A stretch of 64,000 bases of DNA from JBBTQS01 sp964627055 (GCA_964627055.1 CAZVGV010000003.1:1-64000), one strand, 5' to 3'. Shown: positions 9,473-18,224, numbered from the stretch's first letter. Notes: generated by a model not told the origin, from the sequence alone. Made by a program: numbers and translations.

Positions 9473-10630
9473 GTGATCACAGAACTTTCTACACGACGAT
9501 TTTTTGCAAGTACACTCGTGATCCTCGGTGCCATTATTGGTGCCGGGGTTCTTGGTATTCCATATGTAGTCGCGGCGGTCGGGCTTACCACAGGTGTACT
9601 TTATATTGTTGGGTTGGGATTGATTGTGCTTGTATTGCATTTGATGGTTTGTGAGCTTGTACTCATCACACCCGAACCAATGCAGATCGGTGGGCTAGTA
9701 GGGAAGTATGTCAGTCCTGGGTTGGGTAAAATAGTGGGTGCGTGCATGGCGTGCATTGGCGTCTTTGCAATGATCGCGTACCTGTTGGGCATCGGTACAA
9801 CCGCGCATCTGCTTTTTGGTGCAAGTGTTCCGTATAGCTCTCCTGTGCTTTGGATGGGTATTGCATGGCTTATTTCCTTTGTCACGGTGATTCGTGGTGC
9901 ACGGACACTGGTCCGGATGGATGGTATATTTGTTACGCTCGTATTTTTTGCGGTATTCCTGTTGCTTTTGCTGAGTGTTCCTCATATTAATTTCACTCCG
10001 GTATTGAATACGTCATGGCATAATCTATTTATGCCCTATGGAGTAATCCTCTTTGCTTTCATGGCGCTGCCTTCTATCGCGACTGCAGAGGAGATTATCC
10101 CGCGACACCCACGTGTTCTCAGACGATCAGTGCTCTGGGCATCAAGCATCTCTATTGTGTTGTATGTGTTGTTTTCTTGGACAATGGTGTGTGTCATGGG
10201 TGCAGCAACCCCACAAGTTGCAACGCACGGTATCGGCAATTACTTGGGACCTATAGCGCATATTTTCGGGAACATGTTCGCGTTGACAGCAATGCTCGGA
10301 GCACTCTGCACTACGTCGTACAGCATGCGCCGAGCGTTTGAATGGGATTTGCATCTTCATAAGGCGATTGCCATCCTGTGTACGGTTACAATTCCGGTGG
10401 CATTAATTGTCGCAGGGTTACACGATTTTATTCTTGCAATGAGCGTTGCTGGCGCTGTATTTGGTAGCATTAACGCCGTACTTATCTGTATAGCGTATGT
10501 ACGGGCACTTCATTCCCGAGGTGGAGCACGAATGTACCATCGATTCGGTTCGTGGAGTGTTGCGTTGGTTGTGATCGTATTTGCGATTGCAGCGATCCTG
10601 ACGATCATTGGTATCGCTCGAACCGTCTAG
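9473..10630 (+). CDS. Amino-acid permease, aromatic (HAAAP/APC) family
   Basis: 385 aa, with about eleven predicted hydrophobic helices throughout. The first helix carries GAIIGAGVLGIPYVV, a hallmark of the hydroxy/aromatic amino-acid permease branch of the APC superfamily (TyrP/Mtr/TnaB-like). Family role: proton-coupled uptake of aromatic or hydroxylated amino acids, plausible for an auxotrophic CPR cell; the substrate is not determinable here. GTG start 12 nt after the previous stop and 3 nt before the next gene. The N-terminus before helix 1 (MITELSTRRFF) is short, as is normal for the family. Confidence 0.83.
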   Translation: MITELSTRRFFASTLVILGAIIGAGVLGIPYVVAAVGLTTGVLYIVGLGLIVLVLHLMVCELVLITPEPMQIGGLVGKYVSPGLGKIVGACMACIGVFAMIAYLLGIGTTAHLLFGASVPYSSPVLWMGIAWLISFVTVIRGARTLVRMDGIFVTLVFFAVFLLLLLSVPHINFTPVLNTSWHNLFMPYGVILFAFMALPSIATAEEIIPRHPRVLRRSVLWASSISIVLYVLFSWTMVCVMGAATPQVATHGIGNYLGPIAHIFGNMFALTAMLGALCTTSYSMRRAFEWDLHLHKAIAILCTVTIPVALIVAGLHDFILAMSVAGAVFGSINAVLICIAYVRALHSRGGARMYHRFGSWSVALVVIVFAIAAILTIIGIARTV

Positions 10631-10633
10631 TGT

Positions 10634-11896
10634 ATGAAAAAACATATCGTGATTCTTGGGGGTGGATTTGGAGGGATTGGTGTATACCGCGCGCTACATC
10701 ATGCATCGCATGGGGGTGACATTCGTATTACGATCATCGATCGGAATAATTTTTTTACATTTACACCGATGCTGCACGAAGTGGCAACGGGAAGTGTGGA
10801 ACGGTCGCATATTGTGCAACCGCTTCGTGAAATTCTCCATCGATGTCCATCAGACACCTTTTTGCAGGCAGAGGTTACAGAGGTCGATCCTGAAAAGAAG
10901 CGAGTGGTATATCAAGCACATGGCGAGACACATGCACTCACATACGATGCGCTTGTGATTGCACTTGGTTCTCGGGTGCAGTGGTATGGCGTTCCCGGGG
11001 CGCAGCAGTATACATTCCCTCTCAAAACACTCACAGATGCCGTACAGTTGCGAAATCGATTGCTCACGCAGTTCGAAAAGGCGTCCATTGAGACACACGC
11101 GGCGACGCGACGTGCGCAGCTGCAGTTTGTAATTATTGGCGGAGGTCCTACCGGTGTAGAATTGGCAGGGCAGATTGCCGATCTTACACGTCACGAACTT
11201 CAGGGGTTGTATCGCGAGATTCATGCTGATGATATTGGAATTACTGTGGTGCAGCGAGCACCCAGATTGTTACCGCAATTCCGGGAGGAGACTTCTGCGA
11301 TAGCACTCGCCCGACTTAAGCAGTTGGGTGTACGTGTGTTGCTGGATGTCGGCGCAGCAGCTATCGATGCTGAGAGCGTTACACTCACATCGGGCGACAA
11401 GATTCTGACAGAAACGGCAATTTGGAGTAGTGGTGTGCAGTCTGTCATGCAAGGGGTATTGCCTGAAACAGTACTTACACCCTCCGGACAAGTCCGAACA
11501 ACCGTGCACCTCACGCTTCCTGGATTCCCACACACCTTTGTGCTCGGCGATGCAGCGGCATTAGACGGAAAGACAGAAGGAATTCCTTTTGTTCCACAGA
11601 CCGCCCAAGCTGCAGCGGCACTTGCTCCCATTGTGGCGCGTAATGTGCTGAGGTCGCTGCGAAGGCTCCATTCGCCGATGGAAACGCTTTCATTTACGCA
11701 GCGTGGATATATTATGCCGATCGGTGACTGGTTTGCTGTGGGTGAGGTTGGGAGATTTGTATTGTCGGGGCGGGTGTTGTGGATGATTCGTCGATTTGTG
11801 TTCTTGCAACAGCTTTCTGGGTGGTGGAATCGCATACGAGTGTTTGTTGATTGGAATGCGGGTGCGATTGTACGGCGTGATACGAGTCAGCTGTAA
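10634..11896 (+). CDS. Type II NADH dehydrogenase-like FAD/NAD(P)-dependent oxidoreductase
   Basis: 420 aa pyridine-nucleotide-disulfide-oxidoreductase fold. N-terminal FAD-binding ILGGGFGGIGVYRAL (residues 5-19), a second dinucleotide-binding motif VIIGGGPTGVELAGQ around residue 172, and the FAD-loop FVLGDAAAL with VPQTAQAA downstream. The C-terminus is hydrophobic and basic (FVLSGRVLWMIRRFVFLQQL), matching the membrane-associating tail of NDH-2 enzymes. Predicted reaction: NADH oxidation with electron transfer to a quinone or another acceptor. No respiratory complex or quinone gene is visible in the window, so the acceptor is unknown. It is packed between the permease and uppP with 2-3 nt gaps. 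Confidence 0.87.
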   Translation: MKKHIVILGGGFGGIGVYRALHHASHGGDIRITIIDRNNFFTFTPMLHEVATGSVERSHIVQPLREILHRCPSDTFLQAEVTEVDPEKKRVVYQAHGETHALTYDALVIALGSRVQWYGVPGAQQYTFPLKTLTDAVQLRNRLLTQFEKASIETHAATRRAQLQFVIIGGGPTGVELAGQIADLTRHELQGLYREIHADDIGITVVQRAPRLLPQFREETSAIALARLKQLGVRVLLDVGAAAIDAESVTLTSGDKILTETAIWSSGVQSVMQGVLPETVLTPSGQVRTTVHLTLPGFPHTFVLGDAAALDGKTEGIPFVPQTAQAAAALAPIVARNVLRSLRRLHSPMETLSFTQRGYIMPIGDWFAVGEVGRFVLSGRVLWMIRRFVFLQQLSGWWNRIRVFVDWNAGAIVRRDTSQL

Positions 11897-11898
11897 GT

Positions 11899-12702
11899 AT
11901 GGAGTTATTCCAGTCGATCGTATTGGGTGCGGTTCAGGGTCTTACAGAATTTTTGCCCATCTCAAGTTCTGGTCACCTGATTCTTGTGCCGCGTGTGTTG
12001 GGGTGGAGCGATTTTGGATTGGCATTTGATGCCATGCTGCATCTGGGTACGCTCTTGGCAATCGTTGTTTTTTTCTGGAAAGACCTCTACGAGATTGCTC
12101 GAGGATTTTTTCTTCCAAAACAGTACCCACATCATGCGATTACTGCGTGGGGTATTATATTGGGAACTGTTCCTGTGGTGGTTGTTGGGTTGTTTTTTGA
12201 TGCGACAATTGAGCAGTTCACGCGCGAACCGCACATGGTGTTGCTTGGAAGTATTTTTGGGACGCTTGCATTGATTTTCGCGCATATGCGATTACAGTCC
12301 AGACGCTTTAGTTTGGTAGAGCGGTGGCGTCTTGAGCAGTGGGTTTGGGTTGGCCTCGCACAGGTCCTTGCACTATTTCCGGGTGTATCGCGATCGGGGA
12401 TAACCATGGTAGCCGCAATTCGGATGGGTGCAGATGGGCGTATGGCAGCTCGAACAGCGTTTTTGCTCGGGGTTCCTGCGTTCTTTGGGGCGGGTCTGCT
12501 CAAATCGTATGAGGTGGCCACCACATCCGGAACAAGTGCGTTATTTGCTCCGCCGGTCTTGGCAGGGTTGATTACATCGTTTGTTGTGGGGTATGCAGTT
12601 ATTCGGTGGTTTATGGCGTTGCTTGTACGGCAGAATCTTGCCCCGTTTATTTGGTATCGCGTTGGACTTGCTCTCGTGATTGGCTGGCTTTTTATTCTCT
12701 AA
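11899..12702 (+). CDS. uppP: Undecaprenyl-diphosphatase UppP (BacA)
   Basis: 267 aa polytopic membrane enzyme that recycles undecaprenyl diphosphate to the monophosphate lipid carrier used for peptidoglycan and surface glycans. Both BacA signature regions are present: GAVQGLTEFLPISSSGHL at residues 11-28 and FPGVSRSGITM about residues 155-165. Length matches the family. It starts 2 nt after the flavoprotein gene. Together with murJ, the WecA/TagO-like transferase and the rml/GT cluster in this window it implies a lipid-linked envelope glycan pathway. Confidence 0.96.
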   Translation: MELFQSIVLGAVQGLTEFLPISSSGHLILVPRVLGWSDFGLAFDAMLHLGTLLAIVVFFWKDLYEIARGFFLPKQYPHHAITAWGIILGTVPVVVVGLFFDATIEQFTREPHMVLLGSIFGTLALIFAHMRLQSRRFSLVERWRLEQWVWVGLAQVLALFPGVSRSGITMVAAIRMGADGRMAARTAFLLGVPAFFGAGLLKSYEVATTSGTSALFAPPVLAGLITSFVVGYAVIRWFMALLVRQNLAPFIWYRVGLALVIGWLFIL

Positions 12703-12722
12703 AAATAGTTATTTTATTAGAG

Positions 12723-12749
12723 TTAGCACTCTCTTGACATGAGTGCTAA
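12723..12749 (+). promoter_or_regulatory. CIRCE operator (HrcA binding site)
   Basis: Perfect match to the consensus inverted repeat: TTAGCACTC (12723-12731), 9-nt spacer, GAGTGCTAA (12741-12749). HrcA is known to repress hrcA/groE/dnaK operons from this element. It lies 24 nt before hrcA, so the operon is autoregulated and heat-inducible by inference. Confidence 0.97.
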
Positions 12750-12763
12750 CTTTGCGTTATGCT
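12734..12763 (+). promoter_or_regulatory. Heat-shock operon promoter nested in CIRCE
   Basis: TTGACA (-35) occupies 12734-12739, entirely inside the CIRCE spacer and right arm border; TATGCT (-10) is at 12758-12763 with 18-nt spacing. A start site about 7 nt later would fall at about 12770, only a few nt before the hrcA ATG at 12773, so the mRNA is probably leaderless. HrcA binding would cover the -35. Confidence 0.8.
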
Positions 12764-12772
12764 AGATGTCGT

Positions 12773-13477
12773 ATGGCTGACCGCAAAGAAGAATTAGTGC
12801 GCGGTATCGTGGATCTCTATGTGTCGTCTGCAGAACCTGTTGGTTCTCAGGCGCTTTTGGAGTTTCTTGGGTTATCGGTGAGCTCTGCGACGGTGCGAAA
12901 CGACCTGAAGGAGTTGGAGGAAGAAGGCATGGTGCTTTCACCTCACACAAGTGCAGGACGTATTCCGACCACGCGCGCATATCGTGCGTACGTCGAGAAG
13001 TTTTTGCAGCCCACGGTTCCAGAGGCCTTACTTGAAGTGCTTTCAGAAGCACCAGATAGTGCTGACGCAGCGCGTGCGATCAAGCATGTTGCCAAGCAGC
13101 AAGCGAACGCACTTTCTGCCGCAGTATTTCTCGTGATGTCTCGTGAGCAGACGTACTATACAGGTCTTACGCACTTGTTCAGCCAGCCTGAGTTTGCAGC
13201 ACACGGAACAGTGCAAAATGTGACCGCATTGCTCGATCGATTCGATGATATTGCGCCTGATTTGTACCGACTCCTTGGGGATAAGGATATGTATCTCCAC
13301 ATTGGCCCCGGAAATCCGTTTGGTGATTCCTGTACGATTATGTTTGTCCCATTCACATGGGAGGGTGGCACCAAGAGCTTGATGGGAATTGTCGGCCCGA
13401 CGCGTATGGATTACAACGCAACGATCGGTGCAATGCGTGCAACTAAAACCTACTTAGAAACCTATTTCAAGGTGTAA
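12773..13477 (+). CDS. hrcA: Heat-inducible transcription repressor HrcA (short form)
   Basis: 234 aa repressor. The N-terminal winged helix is well conserved (ELVRGIVDLYVSSAEPVGSQAL, VSSATVRNDLKELEEEGMV, HTSAGRIPTTRAYRAYV). The rest is a shortened dimerisation/GAF-like part ending in IGPTRMDYNATIGAMRATKTYL, the normal HrcA C-terminal motif; family members are usually about 340 aa, so about 100 residues of the middle insert region are missing. The ATG at 12773 gives the canonical N-terminus; an upstream in-frame start at 12743 would lie inside the CIRCE element. First gene of the hrcA-grpE-hsp20-dnaK-dnaJ operon. Confidence 0.95.
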   Translation: MADRKEELVRGIVDLYVSSAEPVGSQALLEFLGLSVSSATVRNDLKELEEEGMVLSPHTSAGRIPTTRAYRAYVEKFLQPTVPEALLEVLSEAPDSADAARAIKHVAKQQANALSAAVFLVMSREQTYYTGLTHLFSQPEFAAHGTVQNVTALLDRFDDIAPDLYRLLGDKDMYLHIGPGNPFGDSCTIMFVPFTWEGGTKSLMGIVGPTRMDYNATIGAMRATKTYLETYFKV

Positions 13478-13481
13478 TGCT

Positions 13482-13967
13482 ATGGAAGAAACCACACACA
13501 ATCCATCATCTGACGACGCAGCAGTACCACATCAGTGTGAATCATATCTCGCACAGTGGAAGCGTGCAGTGGCTGATTACGAGAATTTGCAGAAGGATCT
13601 CCTGCGTGAGCGTTCACAAATGCGTGTAAGTAGTATCTACGCAGCAGCGGCAACATTCTTGCCAGTGTACGACAACTTTCTCATGGCATTCGCGCATGCT
13701 CCGTCTGATGCACCAGAGAATGTTCGTCAGTGGGTCACAGGTATTGAACACATCAAGAATCAATTTGCGACAGCGTTGCGCGATCTCGGGCTTGAAGAAA
13801 TCTCTTGTGTTGGATCTGTGGACACACGGTTCCATGAAGTGATCGGGAGTGAGCCGAAGGAAGGCGCAGCGCAGGACGAGATTGCCCGCTGCGTGCAACC
13901 AGGGTATCGCATTGGCGAGACCGTGGTACGCGTTGCAAAAGTCATGACCGTAAATAATAACACCTAA
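13482..13967 (+). CDS. grpE: Nucleotide exchange factor GrpE
   Basis: 161 aa cochaperone that releases ADP from DnaK. A short acidic N-terminus is followed by the dimerising helix (WKRAVADYENLQKDLLRER) and the C-terminal beta domain with FHEVIGSEP and the PGYRIGETVVRVAKVMV-like ending (here AKVMTVNNNT). Somewhat shorter than typical GrpE. Starts 4 nt after hrcA, consistent with one heat-shock operon. No clear SD before the ATG. Confidence 0.95.
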   Translation: MEETTHNPSSDDAAVPHQCESYLAQWKRAVADYENLQKDLLRERSQMRVSSIYAAAATFLPVYDNFLMAFAHAPSDAPENVRQWVTGIEHIKNQFATALRDLGLEEISCVGSVDTRFHEVIGSEPKEGAAQDEIARCVQPGYRIGETVVRVAKVMTVNNNT

Positions 13968-13977
13968 CCCATTCTGT

Positions 13978-14400
13978 ATGGCACTTATCAAATGGTCACC
14001 ACGCATTGATCCATTCCAGGAAATGGATGAACTCATGAACACGTTCTTGCCTGCAACGGCTCCAGGACGAAGTTTCATCCCAGCAGTCGACATGTATGAG
14101 ACCAAGGATGCGGTAGTGGTAGAGACACCACTTGCTGGTGTTGACCCGAAGGATGTGTCGGTACGCGTTGAGGGTGACATGCTCATCATCAGCGGTGAGA
14201 CGCGTCGCGAGCGGGAAGTAGATGAGAAGAACTACTATCGCAAGGAAGTGCGCTCTGGTTCCTTCAGTCGTGCATTGCATCTTCCAGGCAAGGTCGATGC
14301 TGAGGCGGTGAAGGCCGAGTATGAGAGCGGTATTCTGAAGATCACCGCACCAAAGATGGATGAGAAGAAGTCCAAGACGATTCAAGTAGAAATTAAGTAA
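13978..14400 (+). CDS. Small heat-shock protein (Hsp20/alpha-crystallin family)
   Basis: 140 aa holdase chaperone. The alpha-crystallin domain spans about residues 38-138: PAVDMYETKDAVVVETPLAG, VSVRVEGDMLIISGETR, then YRKEVRSGSFSRALHLPGKV and the A.Y.SGILKIT motif (AEYESGILKITAPK). The IxI-like tail is replaced by KTIQVEIK. It sits between grpE and dnaK in the CIRCE-controlled operon, an insertion not seen in the classical hrcA-grpE-dnaK-dnaJ order. Confidence 0.95.
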   Translation: MALIKWSPRIDPFQEMDELMNTFLPATAPGRSFIPAVDMYETKDAVVVETPLAGVDPKDVSVRVEGDMLIISGETRREREVDEKNYYRKEVRSGSFSRALHLPGKVDAEAVKAEYESGILKITAPKMDEKKSKTIQVEIK

Positions 14401-14407
14401 CACTCGT

Positions 14408-16336
14408 ATGCCAAAAATTCTCGGTATTGACCTCGGTACCACTAACTCCGCCATGGCGATCATGGAGGGTGGTAGTCCAAAAATTATTGAAAATCGTGAA
14501 GGTGCGCGCACCACACCTTCTGTTGTTGCTGTGACGAAGGCCGGCGAGCGCCAGGTTGGATTGCTCGCAAAGCGTCAGTCCGTGACCAATCCTGAACACA
14601 CGCTTTACTCCATTAAGCGTCTCATTGGTCGTCGCTTCGAAGATGTGGAAGTGCAGCGTGCAATGAAGACATTGCCTTACAAGATTGTGAAGGCTGGCGA
14701 GGGTGTGAAGGTGGTGCTTGGTGACAAGGAGTATTCACCACAGGAAATCTCCGCAATGATTCTTGCGAAGCTTAAGGCAGATGCAGAAGAGCGCATTGGT
14801 GAGAAGATTACTGAAGCAGTTATCACAGTACCTGCATACTTCGATAACACGCAGCGCCAGGCAACCAAGGATGCAGGTGAGATCGCAGGCCTCAAGGTCT
14901 TGCGCGTCATCAATGAGCCAACGGCAGCAGCATTCGCTTACGGGTTCGACAAGACGAAGGACCAGAAGATTGCAGTATACGACCTTGGTGGTGGAACGTT
15001 CGATGTGTCGATTCTTGAAGTTGCGTATGATGCTGAGTCGAATCAGAACACTGTTGAAGTCAAGGCAACCAATGGTGACACACACTTGGGTGGTGACGAC
15101 TTCGATCAGCGCATTATTGATTGGATTCTCGCTGAGTTCAAGAAGGATCAGGGGATTGATCTCTCCAAGGATCCACTTGCATTGCAGCGCATCAAGGAGG
15201 CAGCCGAAAAAGCAAAGATCGAACTCTCTACAACCATGGAGTCTGAGATCAACCAGCCGTTCATCACAAGCGATGCCTCTGGTCCGAAGCACTTGGTCAT
15301 GAAGTTGTCCCGCGCGAAGCTCGAAGAGCTTGTGCAAGATCTCGTGGAGAAGTCGCTTGAGCCATGTCGTAAGGCGCTTGCTGATGCAAAGGTTTCGCAG
15401 AGTGACTTGCACGAGGTAGTACTTGTTGGTGGTATGACACGCATGCCACTGGTGCAGAAGACTGTGGAGCAGTTCTTCGGTAAGAAGCCACACATGGGTG
15501 TGAACCCTGATGAAGTGGTAGCAGTCGGTGCAGCGATTCAGGCTGGACAATTGCAGGGTGACCTCGGTAAGGAAATCTTGCTGCTTGACGTAACCCCACT
15601 TTCTCTCGGTATTGAGACGCTTGGTGGTGTGATGACCAAGCTCATTGAGCGCAACACCACGATCCCAACAAGCAAGTCCCAGGTGTTTTCAACTGCAGCA
15701 GATAGTCAGCCATCGGTAGAGATTCACGTGCTCCAGGGTGAGCGCGAAATGGCAACGGATAACAAGACGCTCGGCAAATTCATTCTCGATGGTATTCCAC
15801 CAGCACCGCGTGGCGTACCACAGGTTGAAGTAGTCTTCGATATTGATGCTAATGGTATCTTGCAGGTTCGCGCGAAAGACAAGGCAACTGGCAAGGAGCA
15901 GTCTATTCGCATCGAGGCTTCGAGCGGTCTTTCCAAAGATGAGATCGAGCGTATGAAGCGTGAGGCTGAGATGAATGCTGATGCAGACAAGAAGAAGCGT
16001 GAGCTCATCGAGGCACGTAATATTGCTGACACGCTGATCTATACTTCAGAGAAGATGCTCAAGGAAGCTGACGAAAAGAAGATCGAGATTGTAGCTGCAG
16101 ATCGTCAGCTCGTACTCGACAAGATTCAGGCATTGAAAGGTGTGAAGGATACAGAGAATCTCGAAGAGATTAAGGCAACAGCTGATGCGCTTTCTGATGC
16201 AGCGCAGAAGGTTGGAGCTGCGATGTATCAACATGAGCAAAAGGCTGGTGCACCAGGGGCACAGCCAGGCGCAACCAACGAGCCGAAGAAGGACGAAGGT
16301 CCGATCGAAGGCGAAGTGGTGAACGACAAGAACTAA
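14408..16336 (+). CDS. dnaK: Chaperone protein DnaK (Hsp70)
   Basis: 642 aa Hsp70. Nucleotide-binding domain with ILGIDLGTTNSAMA (phosphate 1), AVITVPAYFDNTQRQATKDAG, VYDLGGGTFDVSILE (phosphate 2) and VLVGGMTRMPLVQ; linker LLLDVTPLSLGIET; substrate-binding domain and helical lid; charged C-terminus ending GEVVNDKN. Length is normal. It ends exactly where dnaJ begins (TAA then ATG with no gap), so the two are translationally coupled. Cytoplasmic folding machine with GrpE and DnaJ from the same operon. Confidence 0.99.
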   Translation: MPKILGIDLGTTNSAMAIMEGGSPKIIENREGARTTPSVVAVTKAGERQVGLLAKRQSVTNPEHTLYSIKRLIGRRFEDVEVQRAMKTLPYKIVKAGEGVKVVLGDKEYSPQEISAMILAKLKADAEERIGEKITEAVITVPAYFDNTQRQATKDAGEIAGLKVLRVINEPTAAAFAYGFDKTKDQKIAVYDLGGGTFDVSILEVAYDAESNQNTVEVKATNGDTHLGGDDFDQRIIDWILAEFKKDQGIDLSKDPLALQRIKEAAEKAKIELSTTMESEINQPFITSDASGPKHLVMKLSRAKLEELVQDLVEKSLEPCRKALADAKVSQSDLHEVVLVGGMTRMPLVQKTVEQFFGKKPHMGVNPDEVVAVGAAIQAGQLQGDLGKEILLLDVTPLSLGIETLGGVMTKLIERNTTIPTSKSQVFSTAADSQPSVEIHVLQGEREMATDNKTLGKFILDGIPPAPRGVPQVEVVFDIDANGILQVRAKDKATGKEQSIRIEASSGLSKDEIERMKREAEMNADADKKKRELIEARNIADTLIYTSEKMLKEADEKKIEIVAADRQLVLDKIQALKGVKDTENLEEIKATADALSDAAQKVGAAMYQHEQKAGAPGAQPGATNEPKKDEGPIEGEVVNDKN

Positions 16337-17410
16337 ATGAGCAAAGACTACTACAAGACACTTGGCGTAGATAAAGGCGCGTCCGAAGACGAGCTCAAGA
16401 AGGCGTACCGTCGTCTCGCCCATCAGTACCACCCCGACAAGCAGGGTGGTACTGAGGATAAGTTCAAAGAGATCAATGAGGCCTACCAAGTGCTTTCAGA
16501 TAAGCAAAAGCGTGCGCAGTACGACCAATTCGGTTCCGGTGCGTTTGATGGTTCGATGCCGGGCGGTGGCGCCGGTGGATTTGGAGGATTCGGCGGTGGA
16601 CCAGGTGGCTTCAATGTGAACTTCGAAGATTTGGGTGAGATGTTCGGTGGGTTTGGAGATATCTTCGGAGGTGGACGATCTCGCGGTCCTGCACGCGGTA
16701 GTGATATTGCCGTTGATGTGACGCTGACCTTCGCAGAATCTATTCGCGGTATTGAGCGAACGATTCGATTGCGTAAGGGTGAGTCTTGTGACACTTGTCA
16801 CGGATCAGGCGCTGCACCGGGCTCGAATGTTGTGACGTGTAAGACGTGTAGTGGTTCAGGGCAGATCACACAGGTGCAGCGTACGATTCTTGGTGCGATC
16901 CAGACGCGTACCACCTGCACTGACTGCCACGGATCTGGTCGCATCCCGGAGAAGAAGTGTACGACCTGTCGCGGTACCGGTGTGGAGCGTAAGGATACGG
17001 AACTAACAGTGAAAATCCCAGCCGGTGTAAGCAACGGTGACACCATGCGATTCACTGGTAAGGGTGAAGCATCCACTGAGCACGGCGCGCCTGGGGATCT
17101 TTACGTACGCATTCACGTTGAAGCAGATGAGCATATCTCGCGTGATGGTATGGATCTCCATGTCGCACACACCATGCCATTCTCTGCACTGGTGAATGGA
17201 ACTACAGCACAAATCCAAGTTGTGGATGAAGAAGTGAAACTCAAGATCCCAGATGGTACGCAATCCGGTACCACATTCCGCGTTCGCGGCAAGGGTGTTG
17301 GCGGTCGTGGTGATCTCTATGTACGCGTTGAAGTTGCAGTGCCCAAGCGTGTGAGCCGCAAGGCGCGAAAGTTGCTCGAGGAGTTCGAAGCTGAACTCGA
17401 ATCATACTAA
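16337..17410 (+). CDS. dnaJ: Chaperone protein DnaJ (Hsp40)
   Basis: 357 aa type I J-protein. J-domain at residues 1-70 with the HPD motif (YHPDKQGG), Gly/Phe-rich linker, and a zinc domain with all four CxxCxGxG repeats (CDTCHGSG, CKTCSGSG, CTDCHGSG, CTTCRGTG), then the C-terminal client-binding domains. Stimulates DnaK ATPase and delivers clients. Last gene of the operon, immediately following dnaK; a hairpin lies 18 nt after its stop. Confidence 0.98.
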   Translation: MSKDYYKTLGVDKGASEDELKKAYRRLAHQYHPDKQGGTEDKFKEINEAYQVLSDKQKRAQYDQFGSGAFDGSMPGGGAGGFGGFGGGPGGFNVNFEDLGEMFGGFGDIFGGGRSRGPARGSDIAVDVTLTFAESIRGIERTIRLRKGESCDTCHGSGAAPGSNVVTCKTCSGSGQITQVQRTILGAIQTRTTCTDCHGSGRIPEKKCTTCRGTGVERKDTELTVKIPAGVSNGDTMRFTGKGEASTEHGAPGDLYVRIHVEADEHISRDGMDLHVAHTMPFSALVNGTTAQIQVVDEEVKLKIPDGTQSGTTFRVRGKGVGGRGDLYVRVEVAVPKRVSRKARKLLEEFEAELESY

Positions 17411-17427
17411 CAAAAGTAAAAATGCCG

Positions 17428-17456
17428 ACGCCCGCTTCCAGAATGGTTGCGGGCGT
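17428..17456 (-). terminator. Terminator between dnaJ and the Nudix gene
   Basis: Inverted repeat ACGCCCGC (17428-17435) / GCGGGCGT (17449-17456). Read on the minus strand it is followed by CGGCATTTTTAC, a T-rich tail suited to terminate the Nudix transcript. On the plus strand the tail is T-poor, so dnaJ termination here would be weak. Confidence 0.75.
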
Positions 17457-17477
17457 TTGCGTTGGTGGGGCGTTGCG

Positions 17478-18104
17478 TTACTTGCGGGGGTTCTTCGGCT
17501 TCTTCTTGCGCGGTACGCACAGCTTGATCCACCCGAGATGCAGGAGTGCGCGGAACACGGCGTTGCCAGCGTGCACATCGGAGATCTTGTTCTTACGGAT
17601 CAGCTTGAGCAGGTGCTCGAGCGTGTATCGGTGGACCGTGACGTGCTCGCCCGGGCGTAGCTCTGGCTCTGCGACTTTGGTGCAGTTGCGCAGGAGCACG
17701 ATGTCAACCTCGTCCTTGCAGCTGCGTGCCATGAACGGACCGGCGCCGAGCCACACCCCTGGAGCCTTACGTGGTGTTGGGTGGCGGGGTTCGTAGCCTG
17801 TCTCCTGGTACAGACGTCTCACTGCTGCGTAGATGGCGTTCTCGTGCTCCTGGACCTTGATGCGGGCGCCGGGGCATGCGAGATGTCGCTGGTTGATGCC
17901 CTCCTTGAACTCGCTCACGATGATCAGCTCGGGCTTTGCGCCTTCGATGATTGCCACAATGGTGACAGTGGGGCCGATCGAGTACAGGATGTGCTCCTCG
18001 GTGTGACCATCACTGTATTGGAACGTGGTATCCGTGACGACCTTGCCGTGTGCATTCTGGTGCACGATCGTCTCTCTGGTGCGCTGCGGATCAGTTGTGC
18101 TCAT
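17478..18104 (-). CDS. Nudix hydrolase-like protein with degenerate Nudix box
   Basis: 208 aa. The central part resembles ADP-ribose pyrophosphatase-type Nudix proteins: beta strands VTIVAIIEGAKPELIIVSEFK, then a Nudix-box region ending AAVRRLYQETGYE. In the canonical box the end reads REUxEExGU; here it reads RRLYQETGY, so two of the three key glutamates are replaced and the enzyme may be impaired or altered. The C-terminus is very basic (PRKKKPKNPRK). ATG 18104 is preceded by a strong SD (AAAGGAGG, 6 nt spacing), unlike most genes here. Codons end in G/C more often than in dnaJ next door. Own promoter and terminator make it monocistronic. Confidence 0.7.
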   Translation of the reverse strand: MSTTDPQRTRETIVHQNAHGKVVTDTTFQYSDGHTEEHILYSIGPTVTIVAIIEGAKPELIIVSEFKEGINQRHLACPGARIKVQEHENAIYAAVRRLYQETGYEPRHPTPRKAPGVWLGAGPFMARSCKDEVDIVLLRNCTKVAEPELRPGEHVTVHRYTLEHLLKLIRKNKISDVHAGNAVFRALLHLGWIKLCVPRKKKPKNPRK

Positions 18105-18145
18105 GTCGCCTCCTTTGCTCTGAGGGTTGGGTCAGGGCTTTTGCA

Positions 18146-18174
18146 AAGCTAACAAAACGTATCGATGTTGTCTA
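18146..18174 (-). promoter_or_regulatory. Putative promoter of the Nudix gene
   Basis: On the minus strand: TAGACA (18169-18174), 17-nt spacer, TAGCTT (18146-18151). The predicted start at about 18139 leaves a 35-nt leader containing the AAAGGAGG SD. Confidence 0.5.
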
Positions 18175-18183
18175 GATGATATC

Positions 18184-18224
18184 CAAAAAAACAACACCAC
18201 CGCCACGCTCATACGTAACGGTGG
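18184..18224 (-). terminator. Terminator after the minus-strand membrane protein gene
   Basis: Hairpin CCACCG (18197-18202) / CGGTGG (18219-18224). On the minus strand it is followed by TGTTGTTTTTTT (18184-18196), a good intrinsic terminator 19 nt after the stop of the 18243-19025 gene. Confidence 0.75.
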
